DNA of 64,000 nucleotides from positions 2,790,001 to 2,854,000 of the forward strand of contig JAHLEZ010000002.1 in NCBI GenBank assembly GCA_020726505.1. Direction: 5' to 3'. The notes beneath the pieces are model-generated. The model was not told the origin of the DNA, did not search any database, and was given only the letters and a program-made list of their open reading frames with translations. Position 1 is the stretch's first letter, and the number at the start of each line of letters is the position of its first letter. Shown in pieces: positions 43,048-55,293 of this stretch. The translations under genes and the position numbers were made by a program. This stretch comes from Leptodontidium sp. MPI-SDFR-AT-0119. Taxonomy: Eukaryota; Ascomycota; Leotiomycetes; Helotiales; Leptodontidiaceae.

Positions 43048-46000
43048 TCACATACCCTCACATCCCAATTCAACCCACCTCTTCCGAATCAATTCACGTT
43101 CCTATAATAAACAAACAAGTCAGCAGTAGTCCAACTCCTTCTCTAAGCTCAGAACAAACAAACAAAAACAACATACCTCCTCAGTCGCCCTCTCAAACGC
43201 CAAAATACCCTGCTTAATCCTCACCACCAGAAGACTGGCCTTCAATCCCCTACTATACCTCTTCTCAAGCTGTTTCTCTAGTCCCTTCAGCGTATATCCG
43301 GGCATACCGAAGGCCGCGGCGGAGGTCTTGAATACTAGACCTCCGACACCTCGCCCGATTCCTTTGACGAAACCTAGAGGACCGTCGTGCTTAGCGCCAT
43401 TGTAGGGTTGCGTTACGAGACCCGTGAAGCCGTCGTAGAGACCGTAGTAGACTTCTTTGGAGGCTACTTTGACGCCAGACCCGAAACCGGTTATGTTGTC
43501 TCGTCGGCGCACCGTGTCGTCTGCGAAGAAGAATGATGGAGCGTTGTGGAAGCCGTTGGCGAGGTTATAAAACAATGCCACAGGGACTGTTGATTCGAAC
43601 TGTGTTAGCACTATAGTCTGGATCTCAATATGCGTAAAAGGGGGGATCAGGTACTTTTCAATCCCGTCGCAGCCATCGAGTATGCGAAATGCCCCGTCTC
43701 GACACTTGCATCATGCAGCCTCCCATGGTAATGCACCGTCTTATTATGGCTCCCGTGCAATATATTCGGCAGCCTTTGCTGCGGACTCCACGAGTGCGTT
43801 CTTGCTGCTTTCTTCCTGTCTTTCGAATTTGGTAACGTCTTACTCGCTAATCTGTATGCCAGTGCATCCAGATGGGCGGGCGAGTAGTGCGCTGCGTGCT
43901 GTACGGGGTTGCGAGATGGGTAGAAGTCGAGACTGGTGGATTGTTCGAGGTAAGGACCTTCGTCTGCGGAGTCGTGCTCGCTGGCGGGCTTTTTGTGTAG
44001 GGCCTTTGACATCCCGCGGGAGTATTGGACAGTTTTGGTGATGGCTGATGTGGCTGTTCCAGAAGCGACGGCGATGAAGGCCACGATTGGGTCTCCAGCA
44101 CCCTCATCAACATACCAGTCTCTGTGGCGGACCCTGTCATAGTGTCAGTATAGCCAACATTGAGAACATTCCCAACATTCCGAACACGGGGAATTTACAG
44201 TTTGTGGCTCCCAAACTTTAACATTCCAGCATCAAGGAGAACAGCGGCTGCTAAACTACTCAGTCTGATATTTGTGTTCTTGACTCTCCAATGCGCAACT
44301 AGGTCAGGACGCATGAGACAGCGCATGGTATCCAGATTAACTGATTGATGAAATGAGGCTGCTGCATCAACGGCTCCGTTCTCGCCTGCGATCTTCTCGG
44401 CCATCATCTTGACATCTTTTTGCACCTCCGGCCCAAGAGCAGTCGTAATGCTATGTGCGAGGGTCTCTTCGGTCATTTTCTTGAATGGAACGGGTTCGGG
44501 CCCAGCTCCAGCTCGATGGATCATAGCACCCCAGAAAGGTTGGTCTCCGAAGAATGGGACCACCACGGTAGGTTTACCCATCGCGATGCCGATTGCCGTT
44601 GTACCAGCACCGCCGTGATGAACGACTGCTGAGACGTAGTTGAAGAGCCAGTCGTGAGGCACGTTTCCAAGGAGGAACACACCCTCGGGGACATCAGCTG
44701 CTCCAAGACCTCCCCATCCTTTCGAGACCAGAGCTCGAACACCTGCACGCTTCACAGCTCCAAATATCATGCTTGTCAGCTCGTTCGGTTTGTCTACGAC
44801 AATTGAGCCGAAGCCAATGTAGACTGGCGGTGGGCCAGCATTGAGGAAAGCCATCAAATCGTCGGGTGGTGTGTAGGAGGAAGATTGATCCAGGAAAGCA
44901 AAGCCGCTGATGTTGATGTAAGATCCCCAATCAGGTGGTTTAGGGATCAGCGCCGAAGACCTGGATATTGTTAGTTGTATGCAGACAGACAGTTGCGAGA
45001 AAGAAACTTGCCAAATGTAGGTAAAAGGCACCTTCATTCTTGAGAGCAACATATGGCCCCACAGAGGAGATATAGGATCAAGCTGTAAGGTCTTCACTCG
45101 GAAACCGTTGATCACATCACTCAGACTGCTTTCTGTCAGTAGTTTCTCTTCAAATCTTCAACTTTACGCACCCTTGCCAGGCCAACAATTCCATCATTGT
45201 GTAGGATATAAAGTTCGCAAATCCAGGATCGGATTCGTTCCTATCCAGTGACGCAAGAGGATGGGGGAAATGCTGAGTAGGCGACCAAGGCATTCTAGAC
45301 AGTAATCAGCTCAGAGTCTCGGAAGCAAAGACGTTTCTTTACCCACGTGAACATCATATGAAGCGGAATGCCCAGTTTCTCTGCGCAATGGATATGTCCG
45401 TAGCTGGGTGGATTCGCAATGATAGCATCCGCGATAAACAAGCGATCAGTCTCCTCTTCTCTCGTATACTTCTTCTCGGACTTCTCTTCCATTCCATCTC
45501 CTGGCTCAATACAACTCCTCCAACACCCCTCGATGATCTCTGCGATAGAAGCTCTCTGTGCACCCACATCGCCTGCTCTTAAACTCTCCATACCAGGCAT
45601 GAGTCCAGGATTTTTGACCATGTACGCCATCAAAGCGGCAGGATCTCCTCCAATCGAGAAAAACTCCAAACCGTTCCCCTCGACGAAATCCTTGAACACG
45701 GGATGCGTGCATATTCTCACACGGTGATTATACGGCTCTTTGATCAAGATCTTGCCGATGGCAATGAAAGGCTGGACATCTCCTCTGGAACCCACGATAT
45801 GGATCGCGATGTTCAGACGGGGACAGTTTGCGTATTTGCCGAGGACTGACTGGAAAGTGTTCTCGTACTCTCGGTTGTTGGGCGTCAAGTCCTCGCCTAT
45901 TTGAGGATGACCTTTAGGATGTCGTGATCTTTTCTCGAGGTATTTGGCGAGTGCTGATGCCTTATCTCGCAGGTGGATGTTTACACGGCCATCGTCGCCG

Positions 46001-46077
46001 ATCGAGGCTTTCGCGTGAAAATATTCGTTCGTGTGATCAACTTCCCCAACGAGCGTGTGCTCTGAGGTGGCTGACAT
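43048..46077 (-). CDS. sterol 3-beta-glucosyltransferase-like protein (GT1/GT28 fold)
   Basis: Seven exons: 45347-46077, 45172-45294, 45012-45125, 44199-44960, 43655-44133, 43177-43586 and 43048-43101 (2673 nt, 890 aa). The N-terminal half has the acceptor-side loop [16 protein letters not shown] and [16 protein letters not shown]. The UDP-sugar half has [39 protein letters not shown] and [17 protein letters not shown]. The C-terminal ~300 residues ([48 protein letters not shown]) match the tail of fungal sterol-glucosyltransferase relatives. No PH/GRAM domain of the Atg26 type is seen. It probably glucosylates sterols or a lipophilic secondary product. Intron 3 (44961-45011) uses a GC donor (GCAAGT) and is 51 nt, so retention would leave the frame open. 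Confidence 0.88.
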
Positions 46078-47336
46078 CTTGAACTGTACTGCCGCTTAGA
46101 CGCTCAAAGTGGGATCTGTGATGCAGTCGAATTTTTATAGCTCAGAAGAGCAAAACGGCAGCACAGGAAGGTCTTAAAGAGGAAGGAAATTGGCTAGGAG
46201 TTAAGAAAAGGCTGAGAACTGGCAGATAATCTTATAAAGTATAAATGATGGGGAAAGGCTGACACGCGGTGACGCGAACAAACATGGGGAAAAGCCGTAC
46301 ACTAATCGGCCTTTATGCAGGTCAATATTACTGGTCCAGGTATGAACGCCACAGCACTCGGCCATGGGAATGCTGTCAAGCCCCAATATTGAGGAGCCAT
46401 AGAGACCGAGGATTGCGATTATGTAGTAGGGCCTGGACGCAGAAACTCAGCGAACGGAGGTACTGCTTACTATGCACCGCTGCTGACTGTAAAATAAGCT
46501 TCTGACAGGGTCTCAATAGAGGCAGTCTGAATACGCCAATCGGAATCGCAATAAGGTGCAGCGACGATTACTAAAGCCCCGAACAGACCGCTATTGGGCG
46601 TCGCATCAGGCTCGAAGGAGAAAGTGTCAGGATGTTATGACAGGGTGTTGCTGCAGGGCACATGCTAACGCCGCAATGATGATTTTTCGCGTGCCGACTG
46701 GTGCCGATGCGCACGAAGACTATATTAATTATCTTCACTTCCCTTCCTCCGTACTGAACTTACGAGAGACAAAATCAACAAGCCTGCTCACGGATGAAGA
46801 AGCCTACGAGCCGAGCCGTGGATACGGGCTGATCTCTGATCCGTTTGCAAAAATCTAGCCTGCGCTCGGCCCTCGGTATAGCTTTATCTTTTCCGTCTTG
46901 GAAGTCAACGGCATTATTGATTGCCGATACCGTTGATTCTGGTGTATAAGGTTGACGTCAACCGGTAGTTCACAGACTACTGTTATCTAGACAATGTAGC
47001 GTCTTGACTTAGTGACGATGGACGGCGAGGTCAAACATTTAGAGTCTTCTTTAGCACCGGACTACTACTGGAAACGGTGCAATTTACGCCGTGGTCGAAC
47101 CAGATCTGCAAGTGCAATGTTTCTCATCAAGTCTGTTCTGAAGTTCAACAATTCATTCTCTCGCGTCAGAAATTGGTAAGGAGACTTCTCCTTCTTCCTT
47201 CTTTAATTTACTAAAGAGAAAGGCGCTTTCAATCCATGTAATCGCGAGAATAGCAGAAACTTCCACATCTCATTTCCTTGAGCTTCCTCTTTTCAGCTCC
47301 CTTCATAGACTTAAGAAACCCTTAACAACATCTAAT
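46078..47336. other. intergenic region
   Basis: Promoter side of the glucosyltransferase and of the broken DUF2985 gene. Short open frames near 46270 and 46560 have no recognisable content. Confidence 0.5.
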
Positions 47337-48270
47337 ATGGCAGCAGAAAACAATAACAACAATGAACCCACCACAATCACAGGCCGGATCCGAAAGGTAT
47401 CTCTCTCCACCACAAATGCCCTCCTCAGCTTCAATCCCCAACCGGGAATGTGGGCAGCGACGGGTACCGCGATCGCCTACGCGCCAACACTCAGTGAGTT
47501 GCGCGAGCCAGTGGCAAGGGGAGAGAACATCGAGTTCAACGACCACGGGCACAGCGCGCGCACAGTCGTGAAAAACGAATCTGGTCTCGCGGACAAGGAC
47601 CAGGACAGGATTAGTACAGAGTAGTCCTGTCGAGCAAAAAAGCGCAGAGGGAAACTAAGTCTAATCGCAAAATCAACAGGACGACGAACAAAAGACTCAA
47701 GTCAGACCAGCACCACCACAACGAAGGCCAACTCTTGCGAAACAAGCCGAAGTCCTAACAGAAGAAAAGCACAACTGGAATACCACCACGCAGCACGGCC
47801 TCACCGCAGCATGGAAATTCGTTTCCACGCCCACAAGATTCTTGATGACGCTGTACGGGCTGAACATCGTAGCTTAGGGTGCAATGCTCTTCTTCCTACT
47901 TCTTGGATCAGCGCCGACTATGAACTATCCTAGCAAAGACGCGGATTCCTCCCCGCGGAAGAAATAGCACGAGATCGATTCGCAGATCTTGAATGCGCTG
48001 TTCTGCGTCACTGGGTTTGGGCTGGCGCCGTGGCGGTTTAGGGATTTGTAGTAGTTGGTGAGGGTCAGAGTTGAGAAGAATAAAGAAGCGATGAGGAGGT
48101 TGAGTGAGCAGAACGCGAGTTGGTTCGGCCGCCGGTGTGGTATAGAGCGTCTTGCTACTTCACAAGCTCCCCCCTTCAAAAGCAATAGATCTCTCCTCGT
48201 GTTGTATAATAGAATAAATCCAGAAGCTGGGCCAGTTGGACTGATGGACCTGAAGTCTCCTTCCACGTGA
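47337..48270 (+). pseudogene. broken DUF2985 membrane protein gene
   Basis: An N-terminal exon-like frame (MAAENNNNNEPTTITGRIRKVSL..., 95 codons) ends at a stop at 47622. One frame over, the sequence continues as the conserved core of fungal DUF2985 proteins: AAWKFVSTPTRFLMTLYGLN, AMLFFLLLGSAPTMNYPS, then IDSQILNALFCVTGFGLAPWRFRDL. TAG stops occur at 47875 (where Trp is expected before GAMLFF), 47965 and twice at 48049-48054. An open stretch then runs to 48270. DUF2985 proteins are membrane proteins with a conserved core and no defined function. The stops fit G-to-A changes of Trp codons, although no repeat copy is visible here. Confidence 0.7.
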
Positions 48271-49094
48271 CCATATCTCTTGGCGGGAGCGGCAGCCCTA
48301 CATAGCAAAGCAAAGCAGCCAGGTCGGCTCTGAACGAATCACAGGCGCTGGAAGCAGAACATGTTCGAATGATTGCCCAGCACCACCCAGGTTTCAACCT
48401 CGTACTTTTCTCACTCACTCTCAGCCTTGCATCCTTCTTGATACCAGGGGGCAGAGAACCAGTCACGCGTGCTTCTTCTGCATCCTCTTTATCCTTGTCG
48501 CCGAATCAGACTTATTTCTGGATATCGCGGTGCAGCTGCTGAGTATTAGCCAGGCTAGCCTCATCCGCTGAAGCTGAGGCGACGGGAGGGACTGACTGAC
48601 TGACTGCCCAGGTGGACTTGAGGGTGGGAGGCAGAGATCCAATTCGAGTTCAGGCTGCACCGATTCTGATCAGCAGAGGAACAGGACGGACCAGGACCAC
48701 CAGCTAGACGGAACGAGAGCAACAGGCAGCCCCTCGACACCACGGGCACAGGACAAGATAGGCTCGCTGCCAATTGAGTCGTGTACTCCACTTCCCTCTG
48801 ACTCCGAATATCGCCAACATAGCCTCCTCATCTCGAGTCGTTCATCCCTCCTCTTCTGCAAGCAGCAGTCATCCCGCGAGGCCCAACGGCACAGACAAAA
48901 CACCCTCACGCCAGCTGCCCGGAGGAGGGAGTGTCCTTGCGCCGCGCGACCACGATATCCACCTTGCAGATTTCGAGGAGTACGAACTCTCCGACTACAC
49001 CGGAATACAAGAGCGGAAGGAGAAGGAGGTTCAATTATCCAGACGAGAAGTCAAGAGGCAGGAGAAACTCCGTCAACTCGACGAGGCAGACGAA
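48271..49094. other. intergenic and 5' leader of the phosphate transporter
   Basis: The plus frame is open for 107 codons above the chosen start (from 48774), but the SPX domain begins exactly at the later ATG. I treat the upstream part as leader, possibly an N-terminal extension. A (GACT)n-like run lies at 48590-48605. Confidence 0.5.
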
Positions 49095-51895
49095 ATGAAG
49101 TTCTCTCACAGCATTCAGTTTAATGCCGTGCCAGATTGGAGCAGTCACTACATTGCATACAGTAATCTGAAGAAGCTGTACGTTTACCGTTTCCCTGGAC
49201 TATTCTATGGTTGCTTGCTTGCATGTTTAAGTGCCTATGCTAACCCGAGCCCAGAATCTACCAACTCGAAAAATCCATCCACCGCCCAACTGCAGACGAT
49301 GCCGAACGATCTCCCTTGATACAAGCTTCCGACGACCCAGACCAAATATTTCAACGGGCATTGGATGTGGAGCTAGAGAAGATATCGTCATTCTACCAGT
49401 TGAAGGAGCTAGAGGTCTATGGGGATGTTTCTGAATTTCTAAGGGACGAGGAATCGTACGAGGCAGAGAATTTCGACCAGGAGGGACAGGAAACTCTGAG
49501 ACCTGGAACAAGCGGTCGTGCGAGCGACAGACCTAGACAAGGCAGTGTGTTTCGAAGTTTTATCTCCAAACCGAGAAGAGCAAGCACAGTCAGCAGGTCC
49601 ATCGACGAAGGTGTGGAGGACAGTGACGACGAAGATGACGAGAATACCGCACTCCGCAAGAGCAGGCCCGCAGCTGGTCGTAGCAAGAGCACTCCTTACG
49701 ATGCCAACCTTGGGAGGTCTATGACGGAGGATATGCGGGCTTCAACGGAATTCAGCAAGTCGGTTCGACGAAACAGTCAAAATTACGACGATTATGCTAA
49801 TGATGCCTTTTCGACCCTCTACTCGTCTGGGATCACATTGAAGAAGCGGGCCATCAGTCTATACGTCCAGCTATGCGAACTGAAATCTTTCGTCCAGCTC
49901 AACAAGACTGGTTTTACGAAGGTGTTGAAGAAATACGACAAGATCTGCGATCGAAATCTCAAGGCGAAATATATCGAAAAGTTCGTCACCCCTGCGTATC
50001 CTTTCCGACCAGATACAATGACACATATCGAGGAGAACATTACTCGAATGGAGCAGGCATATGCAGATGTTGTGACTGGAGGGGATGTAGTCTTGGCTAA
50101 GAAAGAGTTGCGATTACATCTTCGAGAACATGTTGTGTGGGAGAGAAATACCGTTTGGCGAGAAATGATAGGAATTGAGAGGAAGGCTCAAGCGGCCAAC
50201 ATGGGTCTCAGAAGGACATTGCTGGGGACCGACAATGATCCTGCTAAGGCACGCTTGCAGGGTGACGATTATGATATTCCAGATATGAAGGAGCTGGACA
50301 CCCCTGTTGGCAGATTCAGGTGTCCAACTTGGCTCTTCAGCTCGACGATGTTCACTCTTTTGGTCATTGTGGCCCTCTTCATCGTTCTATTATACCTTCC
50401 TATCATGAAGAAGGTGGAACAGCAGAATTGTCTGGCCATGTTGGTATTCGTCAGTTTGCTGTGGGCGACTGAGGTATGTACAGAGGTTGAACACAACAAG
50501 AAGTAAATGCTAATTTCCTAGGTCATTCCTCTCTTCGTCACATCTTTGATGATTCCCTTCCTGTGCGTCGTCCTGAGAGTAGTTCGATCGGATGAGAAAC
50601 CTCATCATCGACTCGAGGCCAATGCTGCCACCAAATATATTTTCGCTGCCATGTGGACGCCCGTGATTATGCTCTTACTTGGTGGTTTCACCGTTGCTGC
50701 TGCACTGTCGAAGTATGACATCGCCAAGAGAATTGCAACTTTCGTTCTCAGCAAAGCTGGTACTCGACCACGGACCGTTCTTGTCACCAACATGTTTGTG
50801 GCTGCATTTGCAAGTATGTGGATCAGTAACGTGGCTGCACCTGTCTTGTGCTTCTCCATTATTCAGGCAAGTCTATTTCCACATTCAACCCAGAATTTCG
50901 ACTAACAAACTCAGCCCATGCTCCGTAACCTTCCAGCCGACTCCCAGATGTCGAAAGCTCTCATTCTTGGAATTGCTCTTGCATCCAACGTTGGCGGTAT
51001 GCTGTCACCAATCGCATCCCCACAAAATATCGTTGCACTCCAAATTATGGATCCTCAGCCATCGTGGGGTATTTGGTTTTTCATTGCTCTCCCAGTCGGC
51101 ATCATCTCAATCTTGCTCATCTGGGTGATCCTACTCTTAACGTTTCATCCTGGACGGGGAACGACGATTGTTCCTATTCGCCCAGTTAGGGACAAATTTA
51201 CCGGCGTGCAATGGTTCATCTCTCTGGTCACACTCGGAACCATCATCCTGTGGTGTGTCAGTCATCAACTGGAGTGGCTATTTGGTGACATGGGTGTCGT
51301 CGCTATCATTCCCCTCGTTCTTTTCTTCGGTACTGGTATCCTAACCAAAGAAGACTTCAACAATTTCCTTTGGACAATCATCATTCTTGCAGCTGGTGGT
51401 CTCTCTCTTGGCAAAGCCGTCAACTCATCTGGTCTCCTGCACACCATTGCTGGAGCCATCACTGATAGAGTGGAAGGCCTCTCGCTTTACGCCATCCTCG
51501 TTGTCTTCGCTAGTTTGATCCTAGTCGTCGCAACATTCATCTCTCACACAGTTGCAGCATTGATCATCCTCCCACTCGTCCACAGTGTTGGCATGGGCAT
51601 GGAAGAGCCGCATCCAAACCTCCTTGTCATGGGAAGCGCTCTGATGTGTAGTGCTGCCATGGGTCTGCCTACATCTGGCTTCCCGAATATGAGTAAGTCC
51701 CTTTCTCTCCCCTTCTCCCTTTGCAGAGAATGTTACTAACCTCCCACAGCGGCCATCATGATGGAAGATCCACAAACTGGACAGCGATACCTGCAAGTCA
51801 AGCACTTCATCAGCCGTGGTATCCCATCCAGCGTCACCACTCTCTTGGTAGTCATCTCCGTCGGCTACGGATTGATGTTCGTGGCTGGCTTGTAG
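49095..51895 (+). CDS. SPX-domain low-affinity phosphate transporter (Pho87/Pho90/Pho91 type)
   Basis: Five exons: 49095-49177, 49255-50473, 50522-50866, 50915-51692 and 51750-51895 (2571 nt, 856 aa). The start is set at MKFSHSIQFNAVPDW, the canonical SPX N-terminus; SPX binds inositol pyrophosphates and gates transport. Basic SPX residues are visible in KTGFTKVLKKYDK. After residue ~410 come about 12 membrane helices of the DASS (divalent anion:Na+ symporter) family, with the signatures SNVGGMLSPIASPQN and SAAMGLPTSGFPNM. The length agrees with yeast Pho90 (881 aa). Plasma membrane or vacuole cannot be decided from sequence. Intron 3 (50867-50914) uses a GC donor. Confidence 0.94.
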
Positions 51896-52900
51896 ACTGC
51901 TCGGGTCGGGTAAACTTGAGTTTGTTTTTCTGGAGAGTTTATGAAATATAGAACAGATTGCGGAGAGCGGATTGGGGATTGGGGCGTTGGATAAGCATGC
52001 TATGCATGGGAGAGAATAAATATATCGGCCGATTTGAGAAATGGAACGTTGGTCCGATGCTCGGCGTGTTGACTTCACGTGTAGGAATTTCAATACTTTG
52101 GACCTTGGACATTGGACACATGACTCGCCGCCCCACAATAGATTGCACGGCACCAGTGTGCCTGGCTGGCATGTCTCTTCTCGTTTTTTGTCCTCCCCCT
52201 CCTCTCTTTTTTTTTGTTGTTGTTTAGGAATGTTTTACAGCGATGGAATGGAGTAGTGGAAGATTTTATTCATCGCCGTCCCACGTGCACTTTTCTACTT
52301 TTCCTCCTATTCGGGAGCGAAGTGACGAAATACGCATCTCGACTGGTCTTAGAAGTATCTCATGATCAAAGCCAGTCAGAGATAGAGATACAGTGTATAT
52401 ATTCCCTGCATCAATGCTTGATTTCTTGCTTGATTGCTTTGTTTCTACAAGCTCATTTCTTACGCGCATGCCTGCACTTTCCTCCGGTTCCGTTCCCGAG
52501 CGAAGTGAGATATCACGCATCTCAGCTAGTCAAAGGAGTATCTCACGGTGAAAGTCGCTTGGAGGTTAGAGATACAGTGTATCCTTTGCATCGATACTTG
52601 ATTTTTGACTTGATTTCTTAATCCCTACAAGCTCACTTCCTACGCGTAGTTGTTTCAATGCAAATGCAATGCGATGAAACCCATCTGTCCTACCCACCAA
52701 GCAAACCATCTCAGCCAACCGCCTGCAGTTCATTCCATTCCGTTCCATCCCATCCAATCATATCCATTCCCCATTCATTTTGCCCAGCAACCTCACCACA
52801 TTCCCACTTCCTACAGCATCTACTTTCCGTTATCCGCACCACCCTCACTTCCATCATCACCCTCATCACTAACCTCCCCAACAGCAAACCCATTCCCCAA
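51896..52900. other. intergenic region between convergent genes
   Basis: Separates the phosphate transporter from the flavin monooxygenase, whose genes converge. It contains the ~183-bp imperfect tandem repeat listed separately, and beyond the annotated stop at 52901 it contains the apparent continuation of the monooxygenase C-terminus. Confidence 0.6.
52284..52650. repeat. imperfect 183-bp tandem duplication
   Basis: The two copies (about 52284-52466 and 52467-52650) share GAGCGAAGTGA, AGTATCTCA, AGAGATACAGTGTAT, ATACTTGATTT-like and CTACAAGCTCA blocks in the same order. They have diverged moderately. Intergenic, no coding potential. Confidence 0.8.
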
Positions 52901-55293
52901 CTACGCAAACCTATTCTCCTGCCTTCCCGCTCCAGCCCGTCTATACTCGAAATCCTCCCAGCGTACCCGCTCAAGCATCATCTCCCAATGCGTCTGGCTA
53001 CCTGGATGTAAGGCCGTGACTCTTTCCTCTCCCTCCTTTCCATTCCCACCCATCTTCGATCTATACCACCCCCCACACCCCCTCCCAGCCCACGCAGTGC
53101 GTGGCATGAAAGCCTGGATGTGCTCATTGAAATCGCGTACGACGGTGGGGAGGGGACGGATGGAAGAGTAGTTCTCGAGGCGCATCTTGGTGATGTGCGA
53201 GAGCACGTAGATGCACATGTGTGTGCTGAGACGGGGGACGGCGCCGTGGGCTAGGGGGCCGTTGGGGCCGAGGATTCCTGTTAGGGGGGGTTGTTAGGAA
53301 TCTTATTCTGATACTTATCGTTGACTGGGATTGAATTGGGGGAAGAGAAGGGGGGATAAAGAGGAGGAGGAAAGGGCAGAAAAAAGGGAACTTACGGAAG
53401 TAATTCGGCATGCCCTCAGCCATCATACTCATATACGCCCTAGGTCCACCCATCTCCTCACTCCAGGCATCCTGCAAATTCAAGCCCGCGTCTCCAATAA
53501 TAGGAAAGCGTGGCAGGAAGGAAGTGTTGAATCCTGTAGCGCAGATGATGGCGTCGAGATCCTCATGGAGGGTTTCGGTTTCGGTTCCGGTTTGGGTTGG
53601 TGGGTTGGAGTCAGATTTGGATTCGATAACGAGGCCTGTAGATGTGATTGTCTTGATGGGGGAGGTTTCGACCACGACGTTAGACGAGCAGAGTGAGGAG
53701 AGGTAGTTTGTGGAACTTGTTATGCGACGACAGCCCACTGGCATGGTGGGGATAAGGGAATGAATTAGGTGCGGATGGGTGGAGAGTTGGGAGGTCATGT
53801 ATGCGGTTATGAGGGAGATGGAGGATTGGGCTGAGGTTGTGTTGGTGAGGATCTTGGGGGTTGGGGTGTTAGTTAAGCTTTTGTTGTTTCTCCTTTTCCT
53901 TTCCTCTTTTTGGTGGGTGTGTGTTTTTAGGTTCTTGAGAGAGAGGGAGAGAATGAAGGGGGCTTACAGTTCTGAATCTCTCTTCTCTAGCCTTATTGTC
54001 GATTTCCTCTAGGAATTTCTTGTATGCATCTGGGTCTGAAGCGAGTGTTTTCATCCATTCTTCAGAGAAGAGATTCGTGGTACCTATGGTGTGTTGGTGG
54101 CAGTATCGGACGGCTTTGCTTGGTGGTGCGATCCATGTCTTGGAGCGGATGCAGTGTACTAGCTTTTTGACGTCTGTGTCCATTTATAAGTCAGCAGATG
54201 ATTCTATCTTTCGTTTTGTTTGGGTTGGGTAGTGTTGGATTGAGAGATTTACGCGGTTGGATTGCGGGAACAATCTGTACGCCTGAAGCGCCATTTCCGA
54301 GGACTGCTACATTCTTGCCACGATAATCGAAGTCCGAAGGCCAGTTGGCGGTGTGTATCAAGTGGCCTTTGAAGGATTGTAGACCGTTCAGTTCAGGCCA
54401 TTTGTAATCACTGGTACAGTAAATCGTCAGCCAAGATCAAATCCCCTTTCAGATAAATAATTCAGCGGAAATTAGGAAGACTAACTTGAAGATACCAGTA
54501 GCATCAATGATGATATCAGCTTCTTCCTCGGCGACTATTCCCATGGCTTCATTCTTGACTGCAATGATCCATTTATTCTTCTCTTCGTCCCATTGAGCGC
54601 TGGTTACGCTTGAGTTGCAATGGATACTTGATCTCAAGCCGTTCTTGTCGATGAAGTCGTTCAGGTACTGCTTTATCTCTCCTGCCTGCGCGAAGACGGA
54701 GCTCCATGATGGATTGAGGGAGTGTGTGTATTGGTAGTGGTGAGATGGATCATCTGAGGCACAGCCTGGACTGCAGAAACAGAACAGTCAGTAAAGATTC
54801 CGAATTTCAAAATCCACAACAGCAACGGAAGAACTTACTATCTATTCTCATACCATGTTCCTCCACACTCAGGGTTCTTCTCAAAGATAACGCAATCAAC
54901 ACCACTAGCCTCCTTGCGCAACGTATACAGCATGTTCAAGCCATTGACGCCGGCTCCAAAGATGATGACTCTCAGAGGACGTAGCTGTCCTAGAGGCTGT
55001 TCTTGGATTTTGTATTTTTCGAATTCAGGTCTGATGTCTACGATTTTGTCTGCTGCAGCTGAGGCTGTGCGTGCTTGGAGAGCTTGGTGTTGTATGAAGC
55101 ATCTTTGTTGAGAGATCGAATGTGCTTTGGCAAGTGAGAGAACGAGGGGGAGGTGGTGAGCTGTTCGAGTTTGAGACTTGAGAAGGAGGGGGAGAGAACG
55201 CGATAGTCTTGCTTTGTTGCTGATCATCATGGCATGTACATTAGGACTGTGAGTGTACGTGGGGAGTCTAAGAAGACACGACATGCTTGCCAC
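52901..55293 (-). CDS. Baeyer-Villiger-type flavin monooxygenase
   Basis: Six exons: 54839-55293, 54486-54770, 54253-54410, 53968-54173, 53396-53852 and 52901-53277 (1938 nt, 645 aa). FAD binding is shown by VIIFGAGVNGLNMLYTL (near residue 108) with an acidic strand end (IFEKN) and GGTWYENRYPGC. The Baeyer-Villiger fingerprint F-x-G-x3-H-T-x2-W is present as FKGHLIHTANWP, followed by the NADPH Rossmann motif VAVLGNGASGVQIV and DAIICATGFNTSF. The enzyme would insert oxygen next to a ketone (ester/lactone formation); substrate unknown. The N-terminal ~85 residues are basic and Ser/Leu-rich, possibly a mitochondrial presequence. The stop at 52901 falls inside the usually conserved NRFAYLGNGF block, so the C-terminus is shorter than in relatives. 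Confidence 0.88.

Noticed and set aside
48774..49094. N-terminal extension of the phosphate transporter
   Set aside because: In-frame and stop-free, but SPX domains begin at the protein N-terminus (MKFS...), so the later ATG is preferred.
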